Shown here one piece after another: positions 24,520 through 33,171 of a DNA stretch of 64,000 nt. This DNA is from G965197675 sp965197675 (GTDB taxonomy: Bacteria > Chloroflexota > Dehalococcoidia > Plut-88900). Each line of letters starts with the position of its first letter. Position 1 is the stretch's first letter. Below the pieces are notes generated by a model. It made no database searches and had not been told where the DNA came from. It saw nothing but the letters and a program-made list of their open reading frames with translations. Where the stretch lies: assembly GCA_965197675.1 (NCBI GenBank), contig OZ240221.1, positions 1,984,001 to 2,048,000 of the forward strand. The letters are read 5' to 3'. The position numbers and the translations under genes are program-made.

Positions 24520-25956
24520 ATGGAGAGTACTACCCAGAAACGGACCGCAAAGGACGTGATAGAGCTGTGTAAGACCAGCGGAGTCAAGATGGTTGATCTG
24601 AAGTTCACTGATCTCCCCGGCCAGTTGAATCACTTCACCCTCCCCGCGGAGAGGCTGACCGAAGACGTTTTCGAAGAGGGGCAGGGATTCGACGGGTCCA
24701 GCATAAGGGGCTTTCAGAAGATCAACGAAAGCGACATGCTAATGGTTCCCGACCCTGATACAGCTTTCGTTGATCCTATCTATAAAGTGCCTTCTCTAAG
24801 TATTTTGTGCGACATTAGAGAACCTGGAACCGACAGTAACTATTCTCGAGACCCCAGGTCAGTGGCTAAGAAAGCGGAAAATTATCTGAGCAGCACTGGC
24901 ATTGCCGACATCAGCTACTGGGGCCCTGAGGCGGAGTTCTTCATCTTCGATAACGTGAGGTTCGATCAGAACCAGCGAAGCGGGTACTATTTCATCGATT
25001 CTGAAGAGGCAGTGTGGGGCAGCGGCCGAAGCGATGGCGTGAACCTGGGACATCGCCCTCGATACAAAGGAGGATATATCCCCGTTCCACCTGTAGATGC
25101 TCATCAAGACTTTCGCTCCGAGGCAGCCATGAAGCTGATGGACGTCGGTATATCCGTTGAGTTCCATCACCATGAAGTGGCCTCTCCTGGTCAAGGAGAG
25201 ATCGGCGTTAGATTCAATTCTCTGACCAAGACGGCCGACCACGTGCTCCTCTATAAGTACGTTTTGAAGAACGTAGCTAAAGAGCACTCCAAGACGATAA
25301 CGTTTATGCCCAAACCTGTGTTTATGGACAACGGCTCCGGGATGCACGTCCATCAGAGCCTATGGAAGGGTAAGGAGAACCTCTTTTACGAGGAGGGAGG
25401 ATATTCCCTAACCAGCGATATGTGCAGATACTACATAGGAGGTCTACTGGCCCACGCCCCGGCATTGTTGGCCTTCTGCGCTCCCACGACCAACTCCTAC
25501 AAACGCCTGGTGCCCGGATATGAAGCTCCCGTGAACCTGGTTTATTCGCAACGCAACCGCAGCGCCTGTGTACGCATACCGGTCTACTCGTCCAGTCCCG
25601 GCGCCAGGCGAATCGAGTTTCGTCCCCCAGACCCCAGCTGTAACCCATACCTGGCATTTTCGGCTATGTTGATGGCGGGCCTAGACGGCATAGAAAACAA
25701 GATGGATCCCGGTGACCCGATGGAAGAGGACATCTATTCACTGCCGCCTGATGAAGCTAGGAAGATTCCTCAGGTGCCCGGCAGTCTAGATGATGCGCTG
25801 AATGCACTGGAGCAGGACAACGAGTTCCTGCTCAAAGGGGACGTGTTCACCAAGGACTTGATAGAAATGTGGATTGACTACAAGCGTGTGAACGAGGTGG
25901 ACCCGGTTAGGTTGCGTCCTCACCCTTACGAGTTCTATCTCTACTATGACGTCTAG
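24520..25956 (+). CDS. glnA: glutamine synthetase type I
   Basis: ATP-dependent ligation of ammonia to glutamate. It has 478 residues, a typical GSI dodecamer subunit. The N-terminal beta-grasp domain includes FTDLPGQLNHFT and the latch GFDGSSIRGFQ. Active-site motifs are FGPEAEFF-type YWGPEAEFFIF, the His/Asn loop NGSGMHVHQSLW, NRSACVRIP and the RRIEFRPPDPSCNPYL segment. The region IYSLPPDEA contains Tyr406, aligned with the adenylylated Tyr397 of E. coli GSI-beta enzymes, so covalent control is possible; no glnE is in the window. Expression is probably also controlled by the leader upstream. Confidence 0.97.
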   Translation: MESTTQKRTAKDVIELCKTSGVKMVDLKFTDLPGQLNHFTLPAERLTEDVFEEGQGFDGSSIRGFQKINESDMLMVPDPDTAFVDPIYKVPSLSILCDIREPGTDSNYSRDPRSVAKKAENYLSSTGIADISYWGPEAEFFIFDNVRFDQNQRSGYYFIDSEEAVWGSGRSDGVNLGHRPRYKGGYIPVPPVDAHQDFRSEAAMKLMDVGISVEFHHHEVASPGQGEIGVRFNSLTKTADHVLLYKYVLKNVAKEHSKTITFMPKPVFMDNGSGMHVHQSLWKGKENLFYEEGGYSLTSDMCRYYIGGLLAHAPALLAFCAPTTNSYKRLVPGYEAPVNLVYSQRNRSACVRIPVYSSSPGARRIEFRPPDPSCNPYLAFSAMLMAGLDGIENKMDPGDPMEEDIYSLPPDEARKIPQVPGSLDDALNALEQDNEFLLKGDVFTKDLIEMWIDYKRVNEVDPVRLRPHPYEFYLYYDV

Positions 25957-25976
25957 AAAAGGTCTCTAGTACTATT

Positions 25977-26021
25977 CAGAGTCGTTGGCCAGGTTCTTGC
26001 TGAGCCAACGACTCTGTCTTT
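25977..26021 (+). terminator. intrinsic terminator of glnA
   Basis: CAGAGTCGTTGGC (25977-25989) pairs perfectly with GCCAACGACTCTG (26004-26016) across a 14-base loop, followed by TCTTTAT. It lies 21 bases after the glnA stop. Confidence 0.85.
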
Positions 26022-26029
26022 ATAGATGA

Positions 26030-26200
26030 TGTGAGCCTGTCTCAGAGAGGCCAAAGTATTGTTCCCCCCACCCGCCCCGGGGTGGGCTTGGTAGATGGGG
26101 GGACACCCCCCAAGCCCTCCGCCAGAGGGATGATTCCCTCTGGACTCCCTCTGTTTGAGCTTTTGGACTCCCGTATCAAGGTATAGGAATGACGAGTGGG
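26030..26200 (+). repeat. mosaic repeat island 7
   Basis: GAGCCTGTCTCAGAGAGG, CCCACCCGCCCCGGGGTGGG, GGGGGGACACCCCCC, the hairpin CCAGAGGGATGATTCCCTCTGG and a degenerate palindrome (GGACTCCCGTATCAAGGTAT then AGGAATGACG, 26165-26194). It is between glnA and pth; no gene is seen. Confidence 0.8.
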
Positions 26201-26258
26201 GGCTTTCGGGACGATGCAAAGTTCATTCGACTCTGGTTCAGTATGTTTCTGAGTAGCG

Positions 26259-26873
26259 TTAGTTGAACCTGTTCATAGCGGCGTCGATTCCCTCCAGTGC
26301 AACACATAGAATTGCATCGGACACCACAGGCAAGACCTCTTCGAACACTTGCATCTCTTCATCAGTGAAGTCCCCAAGGACATGATCAATCGCGTCGGTA
26401 GCATCTCCACCTCTTCTCCCGATACCCACTCTTATTCTAGGTATCTCCTCAGTGCCCAGAGCATTGATGATTGAGCGTATCCCGTTGTGCCCTCCCGGAC
26501 TTCCTCCAAGCCTAATGCGAATCTTACCCAGGGGCAGATCCATCTCGTCATAGACTATCATTAGCTCCTGAGGATTCAAGTGCCAGCGCTTTACTATGTA
26601 TCTGACCGCCTCCCCGCTTTGATTCATGTAGGTTCTGGGCTTGGCTAAAAGGATATTCATCGATAGGTGGTTACCAGTGATCTGGCCCTCGCCCCATATC
26701 AAGGGCCCCCTTCGACCGGCCCAGAGAATCTGGTGACTGCTGGCAAAATGGTTTAGACACATGAAACCGGCGTTGTGACGAGAGCCGGAGTAGATTGGCC
26801 CTGGATTTCCCAGTCCAATGATGGCTACGTCAGGTTTGAAGGCGTCCTGCTTACGTCTACTGAAAGGCCACAT
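26259..26873 (-). CDS. pth: peptidyl-tRNA hydrolase
   Basis: Releases tRNA from dropped-off peptidyl-tRNA. It has 204 residues. Catalytic His33 sits in SGSRHNAGFM, with N23 in GLGNPG. MNQSGEAV, the Asp-containing YDEMDLPLGKIRIR and GGSPGGHNGIRSI are all present. The ATG abuts the stop of the upstream 486-residue gene with no gap, so the two are translationally coupled. It is usual for pth to sit with bL25, which here lies 3 kb away across glnA. Confidence 0.96.
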   Translation of the reverse strand: MWPFSRRKQDAFKPDVAIIGLGNPGPIYSGSRHNAGFMCLNHFASSHQILWAGRRGPLIWGEGQITGNHLSMNILLAKPRTYMNQSGEAVRYIVKRWHLNPQELMIVYDEMDLPLGKIRIRLGGSPGGHNGIRSIINALGTEEIPRIRVGIGRRGGDATDAIDHVLGDFTDEEMQVFEEVLPVVSDAILCVALEGIDAAMNRFN

Positions 26874-28334
26874 CTAAGACACGGGCTCCCTCAGAAGCTC
26901 TCTCAAAAGGTAGACTGACTCATCGTCGAGAACGTTTACCAGGGACGTTAGGTCGCTTCCGTTGGATACCTCAATAAGCTGTTTCAGCTTCTTCTGAGGT
27001 ATCTCCACCAATGCCCTTCTTGAGGCCGCTAGGCTGATCCGGCGGCACTGATCCTCGAGGCCGTTTCGAAGCTGCATCAGGTAATCCGTGACCTCCTTAG
27101 TGGGTGGGATAGCCGAGAGGGCGAGGCCACAATTGCCGCATGTCGGGCGCATTTGTAGTGTGTACTCGGTGATCTCGTCGATGGAGCAGGGCTTCAGATG
27201 GGATAAAATGTCCCGATATCTGTTTGCTACATCTACAGACACCTGGCTGCCCAACTCTGCCAGGTTGTTTAGTTTCTCCAGTGCCACTATCTGTGGCTGA
27301 GAATGCTTCAAAGTATCGTAGAGCCCAGTGGTTTTTCGGTAATAGTCTCTGTGGTGCTTCACATATAGAGGGACGTATTGGGACTTGAACCGGCGAAACA
27401 TGTCCTTGGCACTGTTCCAGAGATGAGGTCTTGGAGAGAGCTCATTGAGTTGTAGCTGCTCTTTTATAGAGCGCACGTCCACCTTAAACTCCTCGTACTT
27501 GTTCCCCAATGACACTTCCTCCAAGTAGGAGTGAACAAAGGATATATCCGGCTCTAGATCGGCCAGCTCACTCAGGCGATGATATGTTTCCATATCGGCG
27601 GTGAACTCTGATGGACTTTGGTACGTCTTCCTGGCCGCCGAGCCAAAGTTGGCCGGGTCGACGTGTTTGGTCACGTTGGAGAGATGGTCCAGCGCTCGCT
27701 CCTCCTCGTCTCCTAAGGGAGAGGAAAGCTGCTTAGAGAGTCGGTTCAGAGCGGAGCGAGTCTCCTGGACTCGAGATTTCAGTTTGCTCAACCACTGGGT
27801 GGGTTGGGGCATAGCTGCGATTGACTTCTCCATCTCGACCAAGGGACGCAGATATTCCTGGGCGGCGTTGATCATGACGAAGCTCGACAGCCAATCCAGG
27901 GAGCTTTTGAGGTTCCCAGCAGATAGATTCCGAGTCGAGAATACAGGCTGACCTGCATTGGTGTATATGGCGCCTCGTGCGAGAGGTTCGGAGCGGAGCA
28001 GGGTAGAGAGCCTGGTCGGCAGCTCGTCAGACGCTCCTTCTTTATATGCAGACGTCTCCTGTGCCACCGGCTCAGATGGCGTCCACACTAGTACTCTTGG
28101 GTCAGCTATCGAGTCGGGTTGAAATGCGTGGGGGGTTTCGAGAATTATTATTCGGAACTCAACGTCCTCCGCACCTGATGATCTTTCCAGGGCCTGCGAC
28201 CAGATCCCCGCTATGACAACCTCACCTTTGTGCTGTAACCCCTCGATAGCTACACCCCACGGGATGACCAAAGGGGTTGAGGGTTCGTTATGAGAGGCGG
28301 GCTCGCCTTCGCCCGTCTTTTGTTGCCCTGACAA
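26874..28334 (-). CDS. uncharacterised 486-aa protein with CxxC pair
   Basis: Not recognised with confidence. The first 180 residues look like a mixed alpha/beta domain with no P-loop (PLVIPWGVAIEGLQHKGEVV, then IAGIWS). The middle (about 185-385) is strongly helical and charged, probably coiled coil. Near 403-425 comes KPCSIDEITEYTLQMRPTC and then GNCGLAL, a possible zinc-binding Cys arrangement, followed by a helical tail. From memory the C-terminal part faintly recalls the end of large DUF6079/PglY-type proteins; that is weak. No signal peptide or membrane helix is seen. It lies between ligA and pth, directly coupled to pth. Confidence 0.75.
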   Translation of the reverse strand: MSGQQKTGEGEPASHNEPSTPLVIPWGVAIEGLQHKGEVVIAGIWSQALERSSGAEDVEFRIIILETPHAFQPDSIADPRVLVWTPSEPVAQETSAYKEGASDELPTRLSTLLRSEPLARGAIYTNAGQPVFSTRNLSAGNLKSSLDWLSSFVMINAAQEYLRPLVEMEKSIAAMPQPTQWLSKLKSRVQETRSALNRLSKQLSSPLGDEEERALDHLSNVTKHVDPANFGSAARKTYQSPSEFTADMETYHRLSELADLEPDISFVHSYLEEVSLGNKYEEFKVDVRSIKEQLQLNELSPRPHLWNSAKDMFRRFKSQYVPLYVKHHRDYYRKTTGLYDTLKHSQPQIVALEKLNNLAELGSQVSVDVANRYRDILSHLKPCSIDEITEYTLQMRPTCGNCGLALSAIPPTKEVTDYLMQLRNGLEDQCRRISLAASRRALVEIPQKKLKQLIEVSNGSDLTSLVNVLDDESVYLLRELLREPVS

Positions 28335-28385
28335 GTCCGAGGCTCTCCTTATCTCTGTGTACGTGAAGTCGCAATCTGGAGGATG

Positions 28386-30407
28386 TTAGGGTTGGGACTC
28401 GGCCTCTTTCAGGAGTTCCAGGAAACCGGTTTCGTCTAGGATGGTAGTACCTAGATTTTCCGCCTTGGCCAGTTTGGATCCCGCCTCTTCGCCCGCCACC
28501 AGGTAGTCCGTCTTTTTACTGACACTGCTTCCTATAGCGCCGCCCATGTCTTTGATCTTCGACTCCGTCTGTCCCCGAGTCAAGGACTCCAGACTTCCGG
28601 TGACCACGAACTGCTTCCCGGCCCATGGCCTGAAGCCTATATGTACGGAGGTATCATCCTTCAGATTCACTCCTGCTACTCTCAGCTTCTCGATGACTTT
28701 TCTATTCGACTCCTGCTGAAAGAAGGCCACTACGCTCTCGGCTAGCTTGGGACCTATGGTGGGTATTTGGATGAGCTCTTCCATGGAGGCGCTGGCCAAG
28801 ACATCGATGCTTCCGAATTGTTGAGCCAGTATATCCGCCGTCTCGCCACCCACGTGGCGTATACCCAAGGCGAAAAGCACCCTTGCCAGAGGACGATTCT
28901 TGCTGGCCTCGATGGCGTCGAGTAGATTGGTGGCGCTCTTATCTGCCATACGTTCCAGACCCAAAAGTTGCTCCTTGGTAAGGAAGTAGATGTCGGCTAT
29001 GTCCTTCACCAAACCCTCTTTCAGAAGGGTATCACTCAAAGACTCCCCCATTCCATCAACATCCATTGCTCCTCTAGATACGAAGTGTTTCAGAAGCTCG
29101 TATATCTGGGCGGGGCAGGCGGAGTTGGGGCAGCGAGACATGACCTCACCTTCTGGCCGTATCACTTTGGTGCCACATATAGGACAGACCTCTGGGGTCT
29201 TGAATTCCTCCTCTTTGCCTGTGCGGATACTGACCACGGGCCCCAGCACCTGAGGTATGACTTCGCCCGCCCGACGTACGACTACTGTGTCGCCGATACG
29301 TATATCTCGTCTGCGTATGTCGTCCTCGTTGTGTAGAGAGGCCATCTTTACGGTGGCGCCTCCTACTGCTACCGGTTCCAGTATGGCGAAGGGGTTGATG
29401 GATCCAGTGCGGCCCACGTTGATCCCTATGCCCATCAGCTTCGTGGTGGACTCCTCGGCGGGGAACTTGTAGGCGATAGCCCATCTCGGCTCGCGGCCGA
29501 CGTATCCCAACTCTTGCTGGAATCCGAATGAGTTGACTTTGACGACGACGCCATCGGCGGCGTAGTCCAACTCCTCTCGCCCCTCTTCCCATGTTTTGTA
29601 GTAGTCTTCCACCGCATCAGGGTTTTCCACCTGGGCGTTGAGGGGATTGATTTTAAAACCCAACGACTTGAGATACTCCATGGCGTCCCAGTGGTTATCG
29701 GGCATGGAGACTTCTGCGTAACCCAGTCCATATATGAAGATATCCAGAGGCCGTTCAGTGGTTATGCGAGGATCTAGCTGCCGGATAGAGCCGGCAGCGG
29801 TATTTCTTGGGTTTACATAAACTGGCTCTCCTGCATCCATCCTCTGCTGGTTCAGTTTCTCGAAGCCGCTCTTGGTCATGTAGACCTCCCCGCGTACTTC
29901 AAATCTGCTGGGGGCGTTCTTAGGTACCGACAGAGGAACAGAACGAATAGTTCTCAGGTTCTGAGTAATATCCTCACCCCGGTAGCCGTCACCCCTGGTG
30001 GCTCCTCGTACAAAGAACCCGTCTTCATAGGTCAAGGCCACGGCTAGACCGTCGTATTTCAGCTCGCATACCATGTGGAATTCGTCGTTACCCAAAAGCC
30101 CTGTCACTCTACGATGCCACGCCATGAGCTCGTCATTGGAGAAGGCGTTGGCCAGACTGAGCATAGGTAACGGATGCTCCACCGATTCGAAGGCATTCAG
30201 GGGAGCGGCGCCGACGCGCTGGGTAGGAGAGTCGGCAGTTACAAGCTCCGGGTGCTCTTCTTCCAGCCGACGCAACTCCTGCATTTGTTCATCGTACTGG
30301 GCGTCGCTGATCTCGGGGTTGTCCAGGACGTAGTAGCGATAGTTGTGGTAGTTAAGGCGAGTCCTGAGATCAGTGACTCTGCCCTCTACGTCAGTGGTCT
30401 TGGCCAT
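28386..30407 (-). CDS. ligA: NAD-dependent DNA ligase
   Basis: Seals nicks in replication and repair using NAD. It has 673 residues from ATG 30407 (MAKTTDVEGRV). The frame runs upstream to 30545, but that extension has no ligase similarity and is rejected. Domains: Ia (YRYYVLDNPEISDAQYDEQM), adenylation with nucleophile K117 in CELKYDGLAVAL, OB fold, a Cys4 zinc finger CPICG...CPNSACPAQ near 410-432, HhH repeats (GIRHVGGETAD, IPTIGPKLAESV), and a BRCT domain from about residue 595. All are intact. Confidence 0.97.
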   Translation of the reverse strand: MAKTTDVEGRVTDLRTRLNYHNYRYYVLDNPEISDAQYDEQMQELRRLEEEHPELVTADSPTQRVGAAPLNAFESVEHPLPMLSLANAFSNDELMAWHRRVTGLLGNDEFHMVCELKYDGLAVALTYEDGFFVRGATRGDGYRGEDITQNLRTIRSVPLSVPKNAPSRFEVRGEVYMTKSGFEKLNQQRMDAGEPVYVNPRNTAAGSIRQLDPRITTERPLDIFIYGLGYAEVSMPDNHWDAMEYLKSLGFKINPLNAQVENPDAVEDYYKTWEEGREELDYAADGVVVKVNSFGFQQELGYVGREPRWAIAYKFPAEESTTKLMGIGINVGRTGSINPFAILEPVAVGGATVKMASLHNEDDIRRRDIRIGDTVVVRRAGEVIPQVLGPVVSIRTGKEEEFKTPEVCPICGTKVIRPEGEVMSRCPNSACPAQIYELLKHFVSRGAMDVDGMGESLSDTLLKEGLVKDIADIYFLTKEQLLGLERMADKSATNLLDAIEASKNRPLARVLFALGIRHVGGETADILAQQFGSIDVLASASMEELIQIPTIGPKLAESVVAFFQQESNRKVIEKLRVAGVNLKDDTSVHIGFRPWAGKQFVVTGSLESLTRGQTESKIKDMGGAIGSSVSKKTDYLVAGEEAGSKLAKAENLGTTILDETGFLELLKEAESQP

Positions 30408-30469
30408 CCTTTTGCTCTGCTGCGTCTGTTTCCAATTTCTGAAAAGAATTACATATCGTTTTCTTCCCG

Positions 30470-30560
30470 ACCGAGCCGCCCTCCAAGGACTCCTGGGGTA
30501 TCCCCCAGTCCCCTGCCAAGAGATTCTACCCCCTTCGGAATCCACCCGAGAGAGGCTAGT
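30470..30560 (+). repeat. partial mosaic repeat fragment
   Basis: CCTGGGGTATCCCCCAGTCC followed by CCTGCCAAGAGATTCTACCC resembles the middle module of the islands (GGGGGCACATCCCCC, then CCTGCCAGAGGGATGTATCC). It is short and degenerate. It lies in the 195-base tyrS-ligA gap. Confidence 0.4.
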
Positions 30561-30602
30561 TGGACGATTAGAAGGGCGGTTGAAGTGAGGTTGGAATGGA
30601 CC

Positions 30603-31805
30603 CTACTTCCTGTTTTCTACTGTATTGAGTTCTACTATTTTTATAAGATAACGATTACCTACTTGTATCGTGGTTCCCACGGTAATCTCCGGATTGTAGA
30701 TGTTGACCGGTTTTCCTCCAACCTTAACGCCTCCACCATCAATAAGCCTCCTGGCTTCTGATGCCGTGCCTGTCACCCCAGCCTTCACCAGGAGTTGAGG
30801 CATGGAGTAGGTTCCTGCTCCAAACTCTATGACCTGGTCGGGGGCCTCTTTGCGCTGTACTACCCGCTCGAAGTCCGACTCGGATTTTTGGGCTGCCGTC
30901 GAGCCGTGGAACTGGGAAACTATTTCCCTAGCCAACCGCTTCTTGACATCCATGGGATTTACCGAGCGGTCATCTAGGGATTGCTCCATCTCCTTTAGCT
31001 CTTCAGTAGGGACATCAGTCACCAGCTGAAAGTAGGGCATCATCAGCTCATCCTTCAGTCGCATGACCTTGAAATAGATGTCTTTGGGTGACTCCGCTAT
31101 GCCGATGTAATTGCCCAGGCTCTTGCTCATGCGCTGGACGCCATCGGTGCCTACCAGTATGGGGACCAAGAGACACTGCTGGGGTTGTTGTCCTTCAATA
31201 CTCTGAAGCTCTCTGCCCAGCAGCAGGTTGAATTTCTGATCGGTACCTCCGAACTCCACATCTGCCTCCACCATTATGGAATCGTAGGCTTGAAGGAGGG
31301 GGTAGAGGAATTCGGTGATGGCTATAGGCTTCTGGTCTGAGTATCGCTTTGAGAAATCATCTCTGGCCAGCAGTTGAGCAACAGTGAACTTGCTGGTCAG
31401 CCTGATTACGTCAGCCAGATGGAAGCTGCCGAACCACTCACTCTGCCATCGTACCTCGGTTCGATTTTCGTCGACGATTTTGAAGAACTGCTCCATGAAG
31501 GTGCGGGCGTTGTCCTTCACCTCCTGAGCGGTTAGCATTGGCCTGGTTGCCGACTGACCGCTGGGGTCGCCTATCTGAGCAGTCCAGTCCCCCACTATGA
31601 GCACGACTTGGTGTCCCATGCTCTGGAACTGGCGCAGCTTACGCAGCCCCACAGCGTGCCCTAAATGAATGTCGGGGCGGCTGGGGTCGAAACCCATCTT
31701 CAGGCGAAGAGGTTTTCGCCTGTTGAGAAGAGCCTCTAGCTCATCTCTGATAATAACCTCGGCAACAGCCCGCTCCAGTATATGTGACAGGTCCTTCCCA
31801 CTCAT
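30603..31805 (-). CDS. tyrS: tyrosyl-tRNA synthetase (TyrRZ type)
   Basis: Class I synthetase charging tRNA-Tyr. It has 400 residues. The HIGH-type motif HLGH is at 47-50 (DIHLGHAVGLRKL) and the KMSKS-type motif RMSKSLGN near 230. A C-terminal S4 RNA-binding domain covers about 335-395 (AGVTGTASEARRLIDGGGVK). The signature resembles the TyrRZ/TyrS2 subgroup. It starts four bases after the ribF stop on the minus strand. Confidence 0.95.
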   Translation of the reverse strand: MSGKDLSHILERAVAEVIIRDELEALLNRRKPLRLKMGFDPSRPDIHLGHAVGLRKLRQFQSMGHQVVLIVGDWTAQIGDPSGQSATRPMLTAQEVKDNARTFMEQFFKIVDENRTEVRWQSEWFGSFHLADVIRLTSKFTVAQLLARDDFSKRYSDQKPIAITEFLYPLLQAYDSIMVEADVEFGGTDQKFNLLLGRELQSIEGQQPQQCLLVPILVGTDGVQRMSKSLGNYIGIAESPKDIYFKVMRLKDELMMPYFQLVTDVPTEELKEMEQSLDDRSVNPMDVKKRLAREIVSQFHGSTAAQKSESDFERVVQRKEAPDQVIEFGAGTYSMPQLLVKAGVTGTASEARRLIDGGGVKVGGKPVNIYNPEITVGTTIQVGNRYLIKIVELNTVENRK

Positions 31806-31809
31806 TGCG

Positions 31810-32730
31810 CTAGACCTTGGCCAACAGCTCCCTGGCCATAGCCACGTCCTTATTCATCTGTTCGATGAGGGCATCGGGGCCTTCATAGCGTATGTCCCCC
31901 CTCAGCTTTGCGATAATGTCCACGCTTAGCTCCTGTCCGTAAAGGTCTCCTTCGAAGTCGAATATGTAGACCTCCTTGGAGTGTTTTAGGCCGTCGAAGG
32001 TAGGTTTGGAGCCGATGTAGGTAATTGATTGTCTGACAGTGGCGCCAAGGTGGACTGTGGAGGCATAAACACCGTCGGCGGGCAATGCTCGATTAGGAGT
32101 GACGTCGATGTTGGCTGTGGGGAACCCTAGAAGTCTGCCTCTCTTTTCTCCTACGACCACCCTACCCTGGATGCTGAAGGGCCTTCCCAACAAGCGAGCT
32201 ACTTTATCAACGCCCCCTTGGTTCAGAGCTTCTCGGATCGCTGTACTACTTACCATCTGGCCTTCCAATACGGTGGGCCCCAGGCAGACTACAGTGAACC
32301 CCATCTCCTCTCCCAACCTGGTTAATGTGGGGACGTCACCCTCACGACTCCTGCCGAGGGCGAAGTCAGGACCCGACACCAATACCCGAGCTCTGAGATT
32401 CTCTCGCAGGAGAGAGGCGAATTCCCTGGCGGTTAGCTGGGAGAGATCTCGAGTGAAGTCGATGGGGATAACCAAATCAACACCCATCGACTTTATCAGC
32501 TCCAACCGCCTGTCTAGCCCCATGATGTAGCGAGGCTTGAAGTCGGGTTTAAGTACAGTGAGGGGGTCGTTGCGGAAGGTGCAGACTGCTGAAAGCAGTT
32601 CCCTGCTTGACGCCTCCTCCTTCGTCTTGGATATGAGGTTTTGATGACCTAGATGTACACCATCGAACACGCCGATAGTGACGACGGTATCGTTCGCAGG
32701 TATTGGGCCAAATAGGTCATTCGTCACCAA
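31810..32730 (-). CDS. ribF: bifunctional riboflavin kinase/FAD synthetase
   Basis: Makes FMN then FAD from riboflavin. It has 306 residues. The N-terminal nucleotidyltransferase carries GVFDGVHLGHQNLI (about 22-35) and VSSTAIREAL near 165. The C-terminal kinase domain carries GRVVVGEKRGRLLGFPTANI near 190-209 and VYIFDFEGDLYGQ. The start is TTG at 32730 or the next codon GTG; GAGGG lies upstream. No FMN riboswitch is seen in the short upstream region, only a hairpin. Confidence 0.95.
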   Translation of the reverse strand: MVTNDLFGPIPANDTVVTIGVFDGVHLGHQNLISKTKEEASSRELLSAVCTFRNDPLTVLKPDFKPRYIMGLDRRLELIKSMGVDLVIPIDFTRDLSQLTAREFASLLRENLRARVLVSGPDFALGRSREGDVPTLTRLGEEMGFTVVCLGPTVLEGQMVSSTAIREALNQGGVDKVARLLGRPFSIQGRVVVGEKRGRLLGFPTANIDVTPNRALPADGVYASTVHLGATVRQSITYIGSKPTFDGLKHSKEVYIFDFEGDLYGQELSVDIIAKLRGDIRYEGPDALIEQMNKDVAMARELLAKV

Positions 32731-32751
32731 TTTACCCTCATTCGTGAAGAA

Positions 32752-32774
32752 AGCCCCTATGATTAGTAGGGGCT
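32752..32774 (-). terminator. hairpin just upstream of ribF
   Basis: AGCCCCTA-tgattag-TAGGGGCT, an 8-base perfect stem. On the minus strand it is followed by TTCTTCACG, so the T-run is poor. It may end transcription coming from the right or attenuate ribF. Confidence 0.45.
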
Positions 32775-32798
32775 ACGTCTGGTGATACTACCATAGCG

Positions 32799-32981
32799 CT
32801 ATTCTAGGGTCAACAATGTGTACCCGTCCAGTAGATTAGCTACCTTTGGCCTCTCTCTGAACTGTGGTTCTGCTAGAGGATCTGAAGAGGGATAAGGCAG
32901 CTGAGAGATCGGGTGAGAACGTACCATGTCGTATACCTGCTCCCACTCTCTTAGGCGGAGGTTCAGGGTGGCCATGTCCAT
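32799..32981 (-). pseudogene. C-terminal remnant of an integrase-type (IS481/IS3-like) transposase
   Basis: The 60-residue frame TLNLRLREWEQVYDMVRSHP resembles the end of rve-type transposases (LNR-LREWE-VYN-VRPHQAL). The usual following ALGYLTP is lost. The catalytic DDE core is absent upstream. It is therefore probably a decayed insertion sequence end between ribF and the amidohydrolase gene, rather than a real small gene. Confidence 0.5.
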
Positions 32982-33026
32982 GTCATCATCTTACAGCTGG
33001 TAAACCTACTTCGTATGGGTGCGCCT

Positions 33027-33056
33027 GCCTGCTACGGGCAGGCGCAGACAGGCTCT
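33027..33056. repeat. GCCTGC-type hairpin fragment
   Basis: GCCTGCCTGCTACGGGCAGG with CGCAGACAGGC, the same hairpin-rich module that occurs inside the islands near 17.9, 35.3 and 56.0 kb. Here it stands alone. Confidence 0.5.
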
Positions 33057-33134
33057 AATTATGAACTCGGCTAAGTTCCTGATTAAGGAAACGGTTGACC
33101 TTGGGAGACTGTGTTCACGCATGGGAAATGCTAA

Positions 33135-33163
33135 TTGTCCCTTAACAAGGGCTTTGCTACAAT
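33135..33163 (+). promoter_or_regulatory. promoter implying a leaderless transcript
   Basis: TTGTCC (33135-33140), 17-base spacer, TACAAT (33158-33163). The expected transcription start is within a few bases of the ATG at 33172, and no ribosome-binding site precedes that ATG. Confidence 0.5.
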
Positions 33164-33171
33164 GATTCTCC

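Noticed and set aside
28386..30545. Longer ligA start at 30545
   Set aside because: The extra 46 residues have no ligase similarity and cross a repeat fragment; ATG 30407 gives the normal N terminus.
30174..30761. 195-residue plus-strand frame across the ligA start
   Set aside because: Overlaps the N terminus of ligA and the end of tyrS in antisense, with no recognisable domain.
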